Shown here in pieces: positions 8,358 to 17,397 of a stretch of 64,000 nucleotides of DNA (within the stretch, counting starts at the first letter, position 1; each line of letters begins with the position of its first letter). Position numbers and translations under genes: made by a program. This DNA comes from an uncultured Clostridia bacterium (GTDB lineage Bacteria > Bacillota > Clostridia > TANB77 > CAG-508). The DNA lies in the NCBI GenBank assembly GCA_934155265.1, contig CAKPGU010000007.1, forward strand, positions 12,117 to 76,116, given 5' to 3'. The notes under the pieces were generated by a model, which was given only the letters and a program-made list of their open reading frames with translations, was not told where the DNA came from and made no database searches.

Positions 8358-8572
8358 AAAAAATATGTATATATTTAATTGAATGGTATCAAAAGAATAT
8401 ATCTAATTTTTTTAAAAATAGAAATATAAGATGCAAATATTATCCTAGTTGTTCAGAATATACTAAACAAGCAATAGAAAAATATGGAGTAATAAAAGGG
8501 AGTATATTAGGAATAAAAAGGATTTTAAAATGTAATCCTTTTTCTAAGGGAGGATATGATCCATTAAAATAG
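8354..8572 (+). CDS. yidD: Membrane protein insertion efficiency factor YidD
   Basis: A 72-residue protein of the YidD family, which assists YidC-dependent insertion at the inner face of the membrane. It shows the family core CKYYPSCSEYTKQAIEKYG (residues 27-45) and the C-terminal NPFSKGGYDP. It lies between rnpA and yidC, the standard position. Confidence 0.95.
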   Translation: MKKICIYLIEWYQKNISNFFKNRNIRCKYYPSCSEYTKQAIEKYGVIKGSILGIKRILKCNPFSKGGYDPLK

Positions 8573-8586
8573 AAAGGGGCAAAGAG

Positions 8587-9507
8587 ATGATAGCATTTTT
8601 TGCAAATATATTTGGATATGTATTAAATTTTATTTATGAATTAGTAAAAAATTATGGTTTGGCAATTATTATTTTTTCTGTATTAATAAAAATTTTAATG
8701 ATACCAATATCAATAAAACAACAAAAAACTATAAAAAAATCAGCTAAAATTCAATCCAAAATGAAAGAAATACAATTTAAATATAAAAATAATCCAGAAC
8801 AGTTAAATCAAGCTACAATGGAACTTTATAAATCAGAAAATATGAGTCCATTTAGTGGTTGTTTAAGTGGAATTATACAAATCATATTACTATTTGCAGT
8901 ATTTTACTTAGTGCGTTCACCATTAACATATATGAAAAAAGTTAATCCAGACGTAATAAATAAATATTCAACAATCATAAAAGAAAATGATTTAAGTACA
9001 AATAGTGCATATCCTGAAATTGAAATAATTAGGGAATTAGATAATATTAAAAACTTAAAAAATAATCAAGAAACTCAAGATAGTGAAGAGCAAAAAACAG
9101 ATTTAGCTGAAATTAATGATGAAGAAGTAGATTCTTTATACATAAACATGGACTTTTTAGGACTTAATTTAGCACAAGTTCCAACAAGAAGTTCTGATTG
9201 GAAAGCATATATAATACCAATTTTATATGTAATTATAGCTATAATTTCAATGAGAATAACAAATCCTACAAAACCAAAAGAAAAACCAGTTGAAAATAAA
9301 GATGAAAAAGCATTAGCTAAGCCAGAAGAAGAGTTTGATCCAATGGCTCAGATGAATAAAAATATGAATATGATGTTTCCTGTTATGTATTTAGCAGTAG
9401 CATTAATAGCACCATTAGGATTAGCACTATATTGGCTAATGAATAGTTTATTGATGATTTTTGAAAGATTAATTTTAAATAAACTATTAAAAGACGAGGA
9501 GGAATAG
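8587..9507 (+). CDS. yidC: Membrane protein insertase YidC/Oxa1
   Basis: Insertase for membrane proteins. The 306-residue product has hydrophobic segments near residues 5-20, 24-42, 92-110, 208-222 and 264-292, and the conserved basic residue in the first core helix (K35, VLIKILMIP) after which comes the charged hairpin (residues 43-82). An acidic insert of about 80 residues (115-195) between core helices is longer than in Bacillus SpoIIIJ. The N-terminal lipoprotein Cys of Bacillus homologues is absent. It is followed by jag after 3 bases. Confidence 0.93.
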   Translation: MIAFFANIFGYVLNFIYELVKNYGLAIIIFSVLIKILMIPISIKQQKTIKKSAKIQSKMKEIQFKYKNNPEQLNQATMELYKSENMSPFSGCLSGIIQIILLFAVFYLVRSPLTYMKKVNPDVINKYSTIIKENDLSTNSAYPEIEIIRELDNIKNLKNNQETQDSEEQKTDLAEINDEEVDSLYINMDFLGLNLAQVPTRSSDWKAYIIPILYVIIAIISMRITNPTKPKEKPVENKDEKALAKPEEEFDPMAQMNKNMNMMFPVMYLAVALIAPLGLALYWLMNSLLMIFERLILNKLLKDEEE

Positions 9508-9510
9508 AAA

Positions 9511-10185
9511 ATGGCAAAATGTATTATTTCAGAAGGAAAAACAACATCAGAAGCTATTGAAAAAGGCTTAAAAGAAATTGGTTTACCAAAAGAATTAGTT
9601 GAAATTAAAGTATTAGAAGAAAATAAAAAGAGTTTTTTTGATATATTAGCACCTAAAATAGTAAAAGTAGAGTTAAAAGAAAAAGAAGCAAAAAAACCAG
9701 AAGAATTTGAAATTGAGACAACAGAGCAAGAACTAGAAGAAGCAAAAAGTGAATTAGATAAATTTTTAAAAGAATTTGTAGAAAAGTTTAATAATGAAAC
9801 AACATATACAATTGAAATAAAGGAAAAATGTATTTATATTTCAATAAATGGGGAAAATGTTGGAAACCTTATAGGATATAGGGGAGAGGCTTTATATGCA
9901 TTAGAAAATATATTAAAAGCATTGGCAAATAAAAATTCAGAAAATAGAGTTATTGTTAGATTAGATATAGAAAATTATAAAGAAAAAAGAATAAAAACTC
10001 TTCAAGATGTAGCTGCAAAAAAGGCTAGAATAGTTGAAAAAACAGGAAAAATGATAACGTTAGAACCAATGCAAGCATATGAAAGAAAAGTAATTCACAG
10101 CTTTTTACAAAATAATCCCAAAGTAGAAACAAGAAGTATTGGCCAAGAACCAAGAAGAAGAATAGTAATTTCAAAAATAGATTAA
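9511..10185 (+). CDS. khpB: RNA-binding protein Jag/KhpB
   Basis: RNA-binding protein with three parts visible: a Jag-N domain (residues 5-52, SEGKTTSEAIEKGLKEIGL and KSFFDILAPK), an acidic linker, a KH domain with the loop IGYRGEALYALENIL (about 124-138), and an R3H domain at the end (PMQAYERKVIHSFLQ, TRSIGQEPRRRIVI). The family is linked to cell-wall elongation and spore development control. It ends the rpmH operon and is followed by a terminator. Confidence 0.94.
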   Translation: MAKCIISEGKTTSEAIEKGLKEIGLPKELVEIKVLEENKKSFFDILAPKIVKVELKEKEAKKPEEFEIETTEQELEEAKSELDKFLKEFVEKFNNETTYTIEIKEKCIYISINGENVGNLIGYRGEALYALENILKALANKNSENRVIVRLDIENYKEKRIKTLQDVAAKKARIVEKTGKMITLEPMQAYERKVIHSFLQNNPKVETRSIGQEPRRRIVISKID

Positions 10186-10193
10186 TAAAAATC

Positions 10194-10257
10194 GGAAGTC
10201 AAAGTTCAGATTTTAATCATGCAAAAGATTAAAAGACTTTGACTTCTTATTTTTTTA
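10194..10257 (+). terminator. Terminator after khpB
   Basis: Long hairpin: GAAGTCAAAGT (10195-10205) pairs with ACTTTGACTTC (10236-10246), with an inner stem TTTTAATC/GATTAAAA, followed by TTATTTTTTT. Confidence 0.9.
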
Positions 10258-10272
10258 GAATGGAGGAATAAA

Positions 10273-11643
10273 ATGAGTACAATAGCATCAATCTCTACGG
10301 CACCAGGAATTGGCGGGATTGGAATAATTCGAATGAGTGGAGAAAAATCATTTGAAGTTTTAGATAAAATATTTATTGCAAAAAATAAACAAAATATTGA
10401 TGAAATAAAAGGATATACCATTAAATACGGAAATATAGTGGAAGATGGGAATGTTATAGATGAAGTTTTAGTTTCATATTTTAAAGCACCAAGGAGTTAT
10501 ACAACTGAAAATATGTGTGAAATTAATTCACATGGTGGAACAGTAATAGTAAGAAAAATACTAGAATTATGCTTGAAAAATGGAGCTGAGCTTGCGGAGC
10601 CAGGGGAATTCACAAAAAGAGCATTTTTAAATGGTAGAATAGATTTAGCACAAGCAGAATCTGTAATTGATGTAATTAATGCAAAATCTGATAAAGAGGC
10701 AAAAAGTGGAATAAAGCAGTTAGAAGGATTTTTGTCAAAGGAAATTAAAGAAATTAAACAAGAAATTATGGATGTACTAGTAAATATAGAAGTTACAATT
10801 GATTATCCAGAATATGATACGCCAGAAGTTCAACAAGAGGAATTAAGTAAAATGCTACAAAGCGTAGGGCAAAGGCTAATTAAGTTAGAAAAATCTTTTG
10901 ATAATGGTAAAATTATAAAAGAAGGTATTAAAACTGCAATTATAGGTAAGCCAAATGCAGGAAAATCATCTCTTTTAAATGCAATCTTAAAAGAAGATAG
11001 AGCAATTGTAACAGATATTGCAGGGACTACAAGAGATACAATTGAAGAATTTGTAACAATTAATGGAATACCTTTAAAATTAATAGATACAGCAGGTATT
11101 AGGGAAGCTTCTGATAAGGTAGAAAAAATAGGAGTAGAAAAATCAATTAAATTAGCAGAAGAAGCAGATCTAGTAATAGCTATTTTTGATAGTTCTAAGG
11201 AATTAACAGAAGAAGATATTGAAATTTTAAAATTAATAGAAAATAAAAAGTCTATAATTTTATTAAATAAAAATGATTTAAATTCAGTAATTTCAGAAAA
11301 TGATGAAAAATTAAAAAAGGCAAGTAAAAATATATTAAAGATTTCTGCATTAAATAAAACTGGAATAGATGAATTATATGAAAAAATTTCTGAATTATTT
11401 AATTTAAATGAAATTAATTTAGATAATGATATATTAATTACAAATGTTAGACACAAAAATATAATTTCAAAGTCTTTAGAAAACGTTAAAAAAGCAAATG
11501 AGGCGTTAAATATGAATATGCCTATTGATATTATAACTATTTATATAAAAGAGATTCTAGAGGATTTAGGAGAGATTACAGGTGAAGTTGTAACTGAAGA
11601 TATAATAAATGAAATTTTTTCTAAATTCTGTCTTGGAAAATAA
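10273..11643 (+). CDS. mnmE: tRNA modification GTPase MnmE
   Basis: With MnmG it makes the carboxymethylaminomethyl group at U34 of certain tRNAs. The 456-residue product has the N-terminal folate-binding domain (ISTAPGIGGIGIIRMSG), the G domain with GKPNAGKSSLLN, DIAGTTRDTIEE, DTAGIRE and NKND, and the C-terminal catalytic motif FCLGK. GGAGG precedes the ATG. mnmG follows. Confidence 0.97.
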   Translation: MSTIASISTAPGIGGIGIIRMSGEKSFEVLDKIFIAKNKQNIDEIKGYTIKYGNIVEDGNVIDEVLVSYFKAPRSYTTENMCEINSHGGTVIVRKILELCLKNGAELAEPGEFTKRAFLNGRIDLAQAESVIDVINAKSDKEAKSGIKQLEGFLSKEIKEIKQEIMDVLVNIEVTIDYPEYDTPEVQQEELSKMLQSVGQRLIKLEKSFDNGKIIKEGIKTAIIGKPNAGKSSLLNAILKEDRAIVTDIAGTTRDTIEEFVTINGIPLKLIDTAGIREASDKVEKIGVEKSIKLAEEADLVIAIFDSSKELTEEDIEILKLIENKKSIILLNKNDLNSVISENDEKLKKASKNILKISALNKTGIDELYEKISELFNLNEINLDNDILITNVRHKNIISKSLENVKKANEALNMNMPIDIITIYIKEILEDLGEITGEVVTEDIINEIFSKFCLGK

Positions 11644-11790
11644 ACTCTTAAAATCAAAAATAAGACAATTAAATTCCAAATAGATATAATTTCATATAAA
11701 ATAGTTTAAAACTAAAATATGAGGAAAATAAAAAGAAATAGAACGACATATAAATATAATATTAAATGTAAAAAAAGGAGAGGGAAGAAA

Positions 11791-13659
11791 ATGAGTTACT
11801 ATGCAGGTGAATATGATATAGTAGTAATTGGAGCAGGACATGCTGGATGCGAAGCTGCACTAGCTGCAGCAAGACTTGGAATGAAAACAGCAATATTTTC
11901 AATTAGTTTAGAGGCTGTTGCAAATATGCCATGTAATCCACATATAGGTGGAAGTTCAAAAGGACATCTTGTAAGAGAAATAGATGCACTTGGTGGAGAA
12001 ATGGGTAAAAATATTGATAAAACAATGATACAAATAAAAATGCTAAATACCTCAAAAGGGCCAGCTGTGCACTCTTTAAGGGCACAAGCAGATAGAAAAA
12101 GATATCAAATGGAAATGAAACATACTTTGGAAAAACAAGAAAATTTAGATTTAAAACAAGCAGAAATAGTAGACATAAAGTTAGAAGGCAATAAAGTGAA
12201 ATCTATTCAAACAGATGTAGGAGCAATATATAATGTAAAATCAATTATAGTTGCAACAGGTACATATTTAAAAGGAAAAATATTTATAGGAGATTATTCA
12301 AAAGAAAGTGGCCCAGATGGTGTATTTCCAGCTAATAAGCTATCTGAATGTTTAAAAGGATTAGGTGTTAATTTAGTTAGATTTAAAACAGGAACACCAG
12401 CAAGAATTAATAAAAAAAGTATAGATTTTTCAAAGATGGAAGTTCAAAAAGGGGATGTAGACATAATACCATTTTCTTTTGAAGATAAAATGAAACAATT
12501 TGACCAGGTAGATTGTTATTTAACATATACAAATGCAGAAACACATAAGATTATTAGAGATAATTTACATAGATCACCATTATATGCAGGTGTTATAGAG
12601 GGAACAGGCCCAAGATATTGTCCATCTATAGAAGATAAAGTTGTAAGATTTGCAGATAAAGAAAGACATCAAGTTTTCGTCGAGCCAATAGGCATAGATA
12701 CAGATGAAATGTATATTCAAGGAATGAGTTCATCATTACCAGAAGATGTGCAAATAGCGATGTATAGGACGCTTCCAGGGCTTGAACATTGTGAATTTAC
12801 AAGACCTGCATATGCAATAGAATATGATTGTATAGATCCTGCAGATTTAAAATTATCACTAGAATATAAGAAAATTGATGGATTATTTTTTGCTGGACAA
12901 ACAAATGGAACTTCTGGATACGAAGAGGCTGCATGTCAAGGACTAATTGCAGGAATAAATGCTTCACAAAAGATAAAAGGAAAAGAGCCTTTAATATTAG
13001 ATAGAACAGAAGCTTATATAGGAGTTTTAATTGATGATATTGTAACAAAAGGAACAAATGAACCATACAGAATGATGACTTCTAGAGCGGAATACAGACT
13101 TTTATTAAGACAAGATAATGCAGATTTACGTTTAACTGAAAAAGGACATGAAATTGGATTGATTTCTGATGAAAGATATAATAAATTTTTAGATAAAAAA
13201 CAAAAAATTGAAGCAGAAAAGAAAAGATTAGAAGAAACAATAGTAAGACCAACAGAAGAAGTAAACGAATTTTTAAGAAATCAAGGAACTTCTGAGCTTA
13301 CAACAGGTTCAAAATTATCAGAATTATTAAAAAGAGCAGAAATTTCTTATGCTTCACTTGCAGCAATAGATAAAGATAGACCAGAATTAGGAGAACAAGT
13401 AAAAGAAGAAGTAGAAATTCAAGTAAAATATGATGGATATATAAAAATGCAAGAGGCTCAAGTAGAAAAATTCAAAAAAATGGAGAAAAAATTATTACCA
13501 GAGGACTTAGATTACAATACAGTTAAAGGAATTAGCTTAGAAGCTAGACAAAAATTAAATAAACATAAGCCACATTCAATAGGACAAGCTTCTAGAATTT
13601 CAGGAGTGTCTCCTGCAGACATTTCTGTATTACTTGTATTTTTACAAACAAAGAGATAG
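11791..13659 (+). CDS. mnmG: tRNA U34 modification enzyme MnmG (GidA)
   Basis: FAD-dependent partner of MnmE. The 622-residue product begins with the dinucleotide-binding motif VIGAGHAGCEAALAAARLG, has GPRYCPSIEDKVVRF in the middle and the C-terminal helical domain ending VSPADISVLLVFL. The ATG at 11791 has AAAGGAGAGGG upstream; an open frame extends 24 codons further but is basic and unlike the family. Confidence 0.97.
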   Translation: MSYYAGEYDIVVIGAGHAGCEAALAAARLGMKTAIFSISLEAVANMPCNPHIGGSSKGHLVREIDALGGEMGKNIDKTMIQIKMLNTSKGPAVHSLRAQADRKRYQMEMKHTLEKQENLDLKQAEIVDIKLEGNKVKSIQTDVGAIYNVKSIIVATGTYLKGKIFIGDYSKESGPDGVFPANKLSECLKGLGVNLVRFKTGTPARINKKSIDFSKMEVQKGDVDIIPFSFEDKMKQFDQVDCYLTYTNAETHKIIRDNLHRSPLYAGVIEGTGPRYCPSIEDKVVRFADKERHQVFVEPIGIDTDEMYIQGMSSSLPEDVQIAMYRTLPGLEHCEFTRPAYAIEYDCIDPADLKLSLEYKKIDGLFFAGQTNGTSGYEEAACQGLIAGINASQKIKGKEPLILDRTEAYIGVLIDDIVTKGTNEPYRMMTSRAEYRLLLRQDNADLRLTEKGHEIGLISDERYNKFLDKKQKIEAEKKRLEETIVRPTEEVNEFLRNQGTSELTTGSKLSELLKRAEISYASLAAIDKDRPELGEQVKEEVEIQVKYDGYIKMQEAQVEKFKKMEKKLLPEDLDYNTVKGISLEARQKLNKHKPHSIGQASRISGVSPADISVLLVFLQTKR

Positions 13660-13671
13660 GAGAATTATGAT

Positions 13672-14394
13672 ATGAATAATAGTGTATTTAACGAGGAGCT
13701 ACTAGAAAAATCTGATATTATAGGTGTTCGTTTTTCTGTGGAGCAGATGGAGCAATTTTATAAATATATGAATTTATTAATTGAATGGAATGAAAAAATG
13801 AATTTAACAGCAATAATTGAACCAGAAGAAATTATACAAAAACATTTTATTGATTCTTTAACTATATTAAATAGGATAGAAGATAATAAAAGTGTAGTTG
13901 ATGTTGGAACAGGAGCTGGTTTCCCAGGAATTCCATTAAGTATAATGAATCCTACATTAAAAATAACATTAGTTGATTCTTTAAATAAGAGATTAGTGTT
14001 TCTACAAGAGGTTATTAATCAATTAGGATTGAAAAATGTAGAATTAGTTCATGCTAGAGCAGAGGATTTTGGACAAAATAAAAAATATAGGGAGAAATTT
14101 GATGTTGCAACTTCAAGAGCAGTAGCAAATTTATCAACATTGTCAGAATATTTAATTCCACTTGTTAAAGTTGGAGGAAAATGCATTTGTATGAAGGCTG
14201 CAAATGCAACAGAAGAAATTGATCAAGCTAAAAAAGCTATATCAGTTTTGTGTGGAGCAATTTCTAAAGTTGATGAATTTTGCTTACCACAGAGCGATAT
14301 TGGAAGAACAATAATAGAAATTAAAAAAGAGAAGCAAACACCAAATAAATATCCAAGAAAAGCTGGTCTTCCAAGCAAAGAACCAATTAAATAA
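13672..14394 (+). CDS. rsmG: 16S rRNA (guanine-527-N7)-methyltransferase
   Basis: SAM-dependent methyltransferase for G527 of 16S rRNA. The 240-residue product shows the RsmG start region (NLLIEWNEKMNLTAI), motif I DVGTGAGFPGIPL, the next acidic strand TLVDSLNKRL, and FDVATSRAVANL. It follows mnmG by 12 bases. Immediately downstream is the inverted-repeat element at 14408-14541, which probably terminates the operon. Confidence 0.96.
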   Translation: MNNSVFNEELLEKSDIIGVRFSVEQMEQFYKYMNLLIEWNEKMNLTAIIEPEEIIQKHFIDSLTILNRIEDNKSVVDVGTGAGFPGIPLSIMNPTLKITLVDSLNKRLVFLQEVINQLGLKNVELVHARAEDFGQNKKYREKFDVATSRAVANLSTLSEYLIPLVKVGGKCICMKAANATEEIDQAKKAISVLCGAISKVDEFCLPQSDIGRTIIEIKKEKQTPNKYPRKAGLPSKEPIK

Positions 14395-14407
14395 TAAATG
14401 ATCATAT

Positions 14408-14541
14408 AAAAGAAGAGAACATATAAATATATTTTCGTTATCCCCATTCTAAAAATTCTTACAAAAGTTTATTCAAACTTTTGAGAATTTTTGAACGGTC
14501 CCCACAATTTCACTTAATATATTTATATGTTCTCTTCTTTT
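14408..14541. repeat. 134-bp element with 26-bp perfect inverted ends
   Basis: The left arm (14408-14433, beginning AAAAGAAGAGAACATA) and right arm (14516-14541) are perfect complements over 26 bp. Inside is a second inverted repeat (around 14452-14492, ACAAAAGTTT with AAACTTTTG). The right arm runs into a T stretch, so the RNA would form a long nested hairpin. It could be a terminator for rsmG or a small MITE-like element; no flanking target duplication is evident. Confidence 0.75.
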
Positions 14542-14570
14542 TTTGGCTTTTAAAAATTTTTTTGGTTAAA

Positions 14571-14614
14571 ATTGTCGAAAATGCATTGACAGATTTTTAA
14601 ATATTATATATTAT
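14571..14614 (+). promoter_or_regulatory. parA promoter with Spo0A-box-like site
   Basis: TTGACA (14586-14591) and TATTAT (14609-14614) are 17 bases apart. ATTGTCGAA (14571-14579), one mismatch from the Spo0A box, lies 6 bases upstream. Spo0A control is an inference. Confidence 0.55.
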
Positions 14615-14685
14615 ATTAATGGTTGCAAAAAATAACTTTTAAACAAAAATACTAACAAGATGAAACTGAAAGGAAGGGAATAAAC

Positions 14686-15459
14686 ATGGGAAAAGTAATA
14701 TCAGTAGCAAACCAAAAAGGGGGAGTAGGAAAGACTACAACCACAGTGAATTTAAGCACTTTGCTAGCAAAAAAAGGAAAGAAAGTTTTATTAATAGATA
14801 CTGATCCACAAGGAAATGCGACAAGTGGATTAGGAGTTGATAAAGATGTAGAATTATCTGTATATGATATATTGGTTGGAGACACGACATTTGAAGAAAC
14901 AGTACAAGAAACAGCAATTAAAAATTTAAAAGTTTGCCCATCAAACATCAGTTTGGCTGGAGCTGAAGTTGAGCTTGTTTCAATGATGTCAAGAGAACAA
15001 AGATTAAAAGCAAAATTAGATTTAGTAAAAGAACAATATGATTACATTTTAATAGATTGTCCACCATCATTAGGGCTAATTACATTAAATGCATTTACAG
15101 CGTCAGATAGTGTATTAATACCTGTACAATGCGAATATTTCGCACTTGAAGGATTAGGACAATTGTTAAATACTGTAAATTTAGTAAAAAAACATTTAAA
15201 CAAAAACTTAGAAATAGAAGGTGCATTACTTACAATGTATGATGCCAGAACAAACCTTTCAAACCAAGTTGTTAAAGAAGTAAAAAAATATTTTGAAGAA
15301 AAAGTTTATAAAACAGTAATTCCAAGAAATGTTAGACTAAGTGAAGCACCAAGTTATGGAATGCCAATTTCATTATATGATCCTAGATCTAAAGGAGCAA
15401 AAGCTTATGAAAAATTCGCAAAGGAATTGCTAAAAAATAATGCAAATAATATAAATTAA
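14686..15459 (+). CDS. parA: Chromosome partitioning ATPase ParA/Soj
   Basis: Walker-type ATPase acting with ParB in origin segregation and, in Bacillus, in control of DnaA. The 257-residue product has the deviant Walker A (VANQKGGVGKTTTTVNLS) at residues 6-23, DTDPQGNATSGLG, and the switch segment YILIDCPPSLG. It is 25 bases upstream of parB. Confidence 0.96.
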   Translation: MGKVISVANQKGGVGKTTTTVNLSTLLAKKGKKVLLIDTDPQGNATSGLGVDKDVELSVYDILVGDTTFEETVQETAIKNLKVCPSNISLAGAEVELVSMMSREQRLKAKLDLVKEQYDYILIDCPPSLGLITLNAFTASDSVLIPVQCEYFALEGLGQLLNTVNLVKKHLNKNLEIEGALLTMYDARTNLSNQVVKEVKKYFEEKVYKTVIPRNVRLSEAPSYGMPISLYDPRSKGAKAYEKFAKELLKNNANNIN

Positions 15460-15484
15460 TTAGATATAGATAGGGGGAAAAATC

Positions 15485-16369
15485 ATGGCAAAACCAAAAA
15501 TGACAGGTTTAGGAAAAGGTTTGGATGCTTTATTTGGTGCATCACCACTAGTAGTAGAAGAAACAAAAGTAGAAGAGCCTGAAAGTAAAGAAGTAGACGG
15601 ACAAAATTTAAAAACTTTAAAAATAACAGAAGTTGAACCAAATAGAGATCAACCAAGAAAAGTTTTTAACCAAGAAGCTTTAGAAGAATTAGCAGAATCA
15701 ATAAAAACATATGGAATAATTCAACCAATTGTAGTATCAAGAAAAGATGGATATTATGCAATTGTTGCAGGTGAGAGAAGATGGAGAGCTGCTAAAATTG
15801 CTGAATTAGAAGAGATTCCAGCAATAATAAGAGATGATGATGAACAAACAAATAAAGAAATAGCATTAATAGAAAATATACAAAGAGAAGATTTAAACCC
15901 ATATGAAAAAGCTTTAGGAATACGTCAATTAATGGACAAATACGGATTAACTCAAGAGCAAGTCGCTAAAAAAATAGGAAAGAGCAGAAGTAGTGTTTCA
16001 AATACAGTTAGAGTATTGTATTTAACACCAGATGTTTTGGAATTAGTAAAACAAGGAAAATTGTCAGAGGGACATTGTAAAGCATTAGCAGGAATAAGTG
16101 ATCCAAAAAGACAATATGAAGCAGCTATTAGAATGATAGAAAGAGGAGAATCTGTAAGACAAGCTGAAAGCAAAAATAGAACAACAAAAAAAGAAAAGAA
16201 ATTAGATCCTAAATATAAATATTTATATGAAGATATTGAAGATAGATTCCAAGGTTTCTTCGGAACAAAGGTAAAATTAGATCAAGGAAAGAGAAAAGGA
16301 AGAATTATTATTGAGTATCATAATAATGATGATTTGGAGAGAATGTTGAATTTAATTAAAGGTGAATAA
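15485..16369 (+). CDS. parB: Chromosome partitioning protein ParB/Spo0J
   Basis: CTP-dependent DNA clamp that loads at parS. The 294-residue product shows LGKGLDALFG at the N-terminus, the DQPRKVF segment, the CTP-binding GERRWRAAKIA and ENIQREDLNPYEKA motifs, a helix-turn-helix (QEQVAKKIGKSRSSVSNTVR) and a C-terminal dimer domain. I saw no perfect parS palindrome in this window. Confidence 0.96.
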   Translation: MAKPKMTGLGKGLDALFGASPLVVEETKVEEPESKEVDGQNLKTLKITEVEPNRDQPRKVFNQEALEELAESIKTYGIIQPIVVSRKDGYYAIVAGERRWRAAKIAELEEIPAIIRDDDEQTNKEIALIENIQREDLNPYEKALGIRQLMDKYGLTQEQVAKKIGKSRSSVSNTVRVLYLTPDVLELVKQGKLSEGHCKALAGISDPKRQYEAAIRMIERGESVRQAESKNRTTKKEKKLDPKYKYLYEDIEDRFQGFFGTKVKLDQGKRKGRIIIEYHNNDDLERMLNLIKGE

Positions 16370-16395
16370 AATTCTAAAAAATTAATAAAAAACTA

Positions 16396-16437
16396 TTGAC
16401 AAGCGACAGTAACTTGTGTTAATATAAGTACTGTCGC
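16396..16437 (+). promoter_or_regulatory. tRNA-Ser promoter with a flanking palindrome
   Basis: TTGACA (16396-16401) and TAATAT (16420-16425) are 18 bases apart. A perfect 9-bp inverted repeat, GCGACAGTA (16403-16411) and TACTGTCGC (16429-16437), encloses the spacer and -10 region and could be an operator. Confidence 0.65.
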
Positions 16438-16458
16438 TAGACATTTGTCTATAGATAT

Positions 16459-16550
<92 letters not shown>

Positions 16551-16554
16551 AAGT

Positions 16555-16590
16555 AAAAGTTAGATAGATTATAAATATCTAACTTTTCTT
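16555..16590 (+). terminator. Terminator between the tRNA-Ser genes
   Basis: AAAAGTTAGATA (16555-16566) pairs with TATCTAACTTTT (16576-16587), ending in T's. Confidence 0.8.
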
Positions 16591-16604
16591 AATATAATAT
16601 AATT

Positions 16605-16694
16605 GTAGGTGTACCCAAGTGGTGAAGGGGGCAGTTTGCTAAACTGCTAGGTCGAGCGATCGGCGCGGAGGTTCGAACCCTCTCACCTACGCCA
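16605..16694 (+). tRNA. tRNA-Ser (anticodon GCT)
   Basis: Acceptor GTAGGTG pairs with CACCTAC; anticodon stem CAGTT/AACTG around GCT; long variable arm; GTTCGAAC T-loop; encoded CCA. Confidence 0.95.
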
Positions 16695-16731
16695 AGAGAT
16701 ATAAGGAATTAGTTCTTTATATCTTTTTTTA
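16695..16731 (+). terminator. Terminator after tRNA-Ser (GCT)
   Basis: AGATATAAGGAA pairs with TTCTTTATATCT (one wobble), followed by a T run. Confidence 0.8.
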
Positions 16732-16847
16732 TATTTTAATTGATAAAAAAATTATGCAAATAAAGAGAATTATAATTGAAAATATTTAATTGAATTTGTA
16801 TAAAATAATGAAAATAGGAAAAAATTGCCGAAAATTTGCAAAAAAAC

Positions 16848-16876
16848 TTGCAAGTAAATAGAAAATGTTATATAAT
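16848..16876 (+). promoter_or_regulatory. Promoter of the secretion/pilin operon
   Basis: TTGCAA (16848-16853) and TATAAT (16871-16876) with a 17-base spacer, 50 bases before the first pilin-like gene. Confidence 0.65.
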
Positions 16877-16926
16877 TAAATAGAAGTAGTTTGTAAAGTC
16901 TAATGATAAGAAAGTTAGGTGATGGT

Positions 16927-17382
16927 ATGAAAAATAGCCATAAAATAAAAATGTTCATAATTTTAATGATGATTTTTACAATTATATTTAATTTTGATTA
17001 TATAGTAGAAGCTAGATATGATGATGATTTAACAGAAAGAGATGAAAGATTGAAAAATGAGGCACAAGAAAGAACAAAAAATAATTCAGATCCTTCTGAA
17101 AACCCAAACTATTATCATCCAAAGACGTTGAGTCCAGAAGAACCAGAAGTACAAGAAAAAGCTGGAAAAATTTTAGGATATATTAATACTATAGGAATAG
17201 TAGTTTCAATAATAACATTAGTTATAATAGGTATAAAATATATGTTAGGAAGTATAGAAGAAAAAGCAGAATATAAGAAAACTATGATATATTACATGTT
17301 AGGAGCATTATTACTTTTTTCAGCAACAACAATACCAAACATATTATATAGATTAACAACAGGTCTATCTACATCAATATAG
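16927..17382 (+). CDS. VirB2/T4SS pilin-like membrane protein 1
   Basis: Small protein of 151 residues with an N-terminal hydrophobic signal (about residues 6-25), a charged region rich in D, E, R and N (30-75), and two membrane segments (about 84-105 and 117-135) joined by a short charged loop, GSIEEKAEYKKTM. The same loop occurs in the third pilin-like protein at 17865. This layout fits the VirB2/TrbC-type pilin subunits of type IV secretion systems. I chose ATG 16927 because AGGTGAT precedes it; an ATG eight codons upstream (16903) has a weaker site. It is first in the cluster. Confidence 0.75.
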   Translation: MKNSHKIKMFIILMMIFTIIFNFDYIVEARYDDDLTERDERLKNEAQERTKNNSDPSENPNYYHPKTLSPEEPEVQEKAGKILGYINTIGIVVSIITLVIIGIKYMLGSIEEKAEYKKTMIYYMLGALLLFSATTIPNILYRLTTGLSTSI

Positions 17383-17397
17383 AGAGGAAGTGATAGG

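Noticed and set aside
10830..11456. A 208-residue frame on the minus strand inside mnmE
   Set aside because: It is antisense to the conserved GTPase domain, has no ribosome site, and its composition is the mirror of A-rich sense codons.
14686..16369. parS site near parAB
   Set aside because: I found no palindrome matching the usual parS consensus in this window; by-eye reading may miss degenerate sites.
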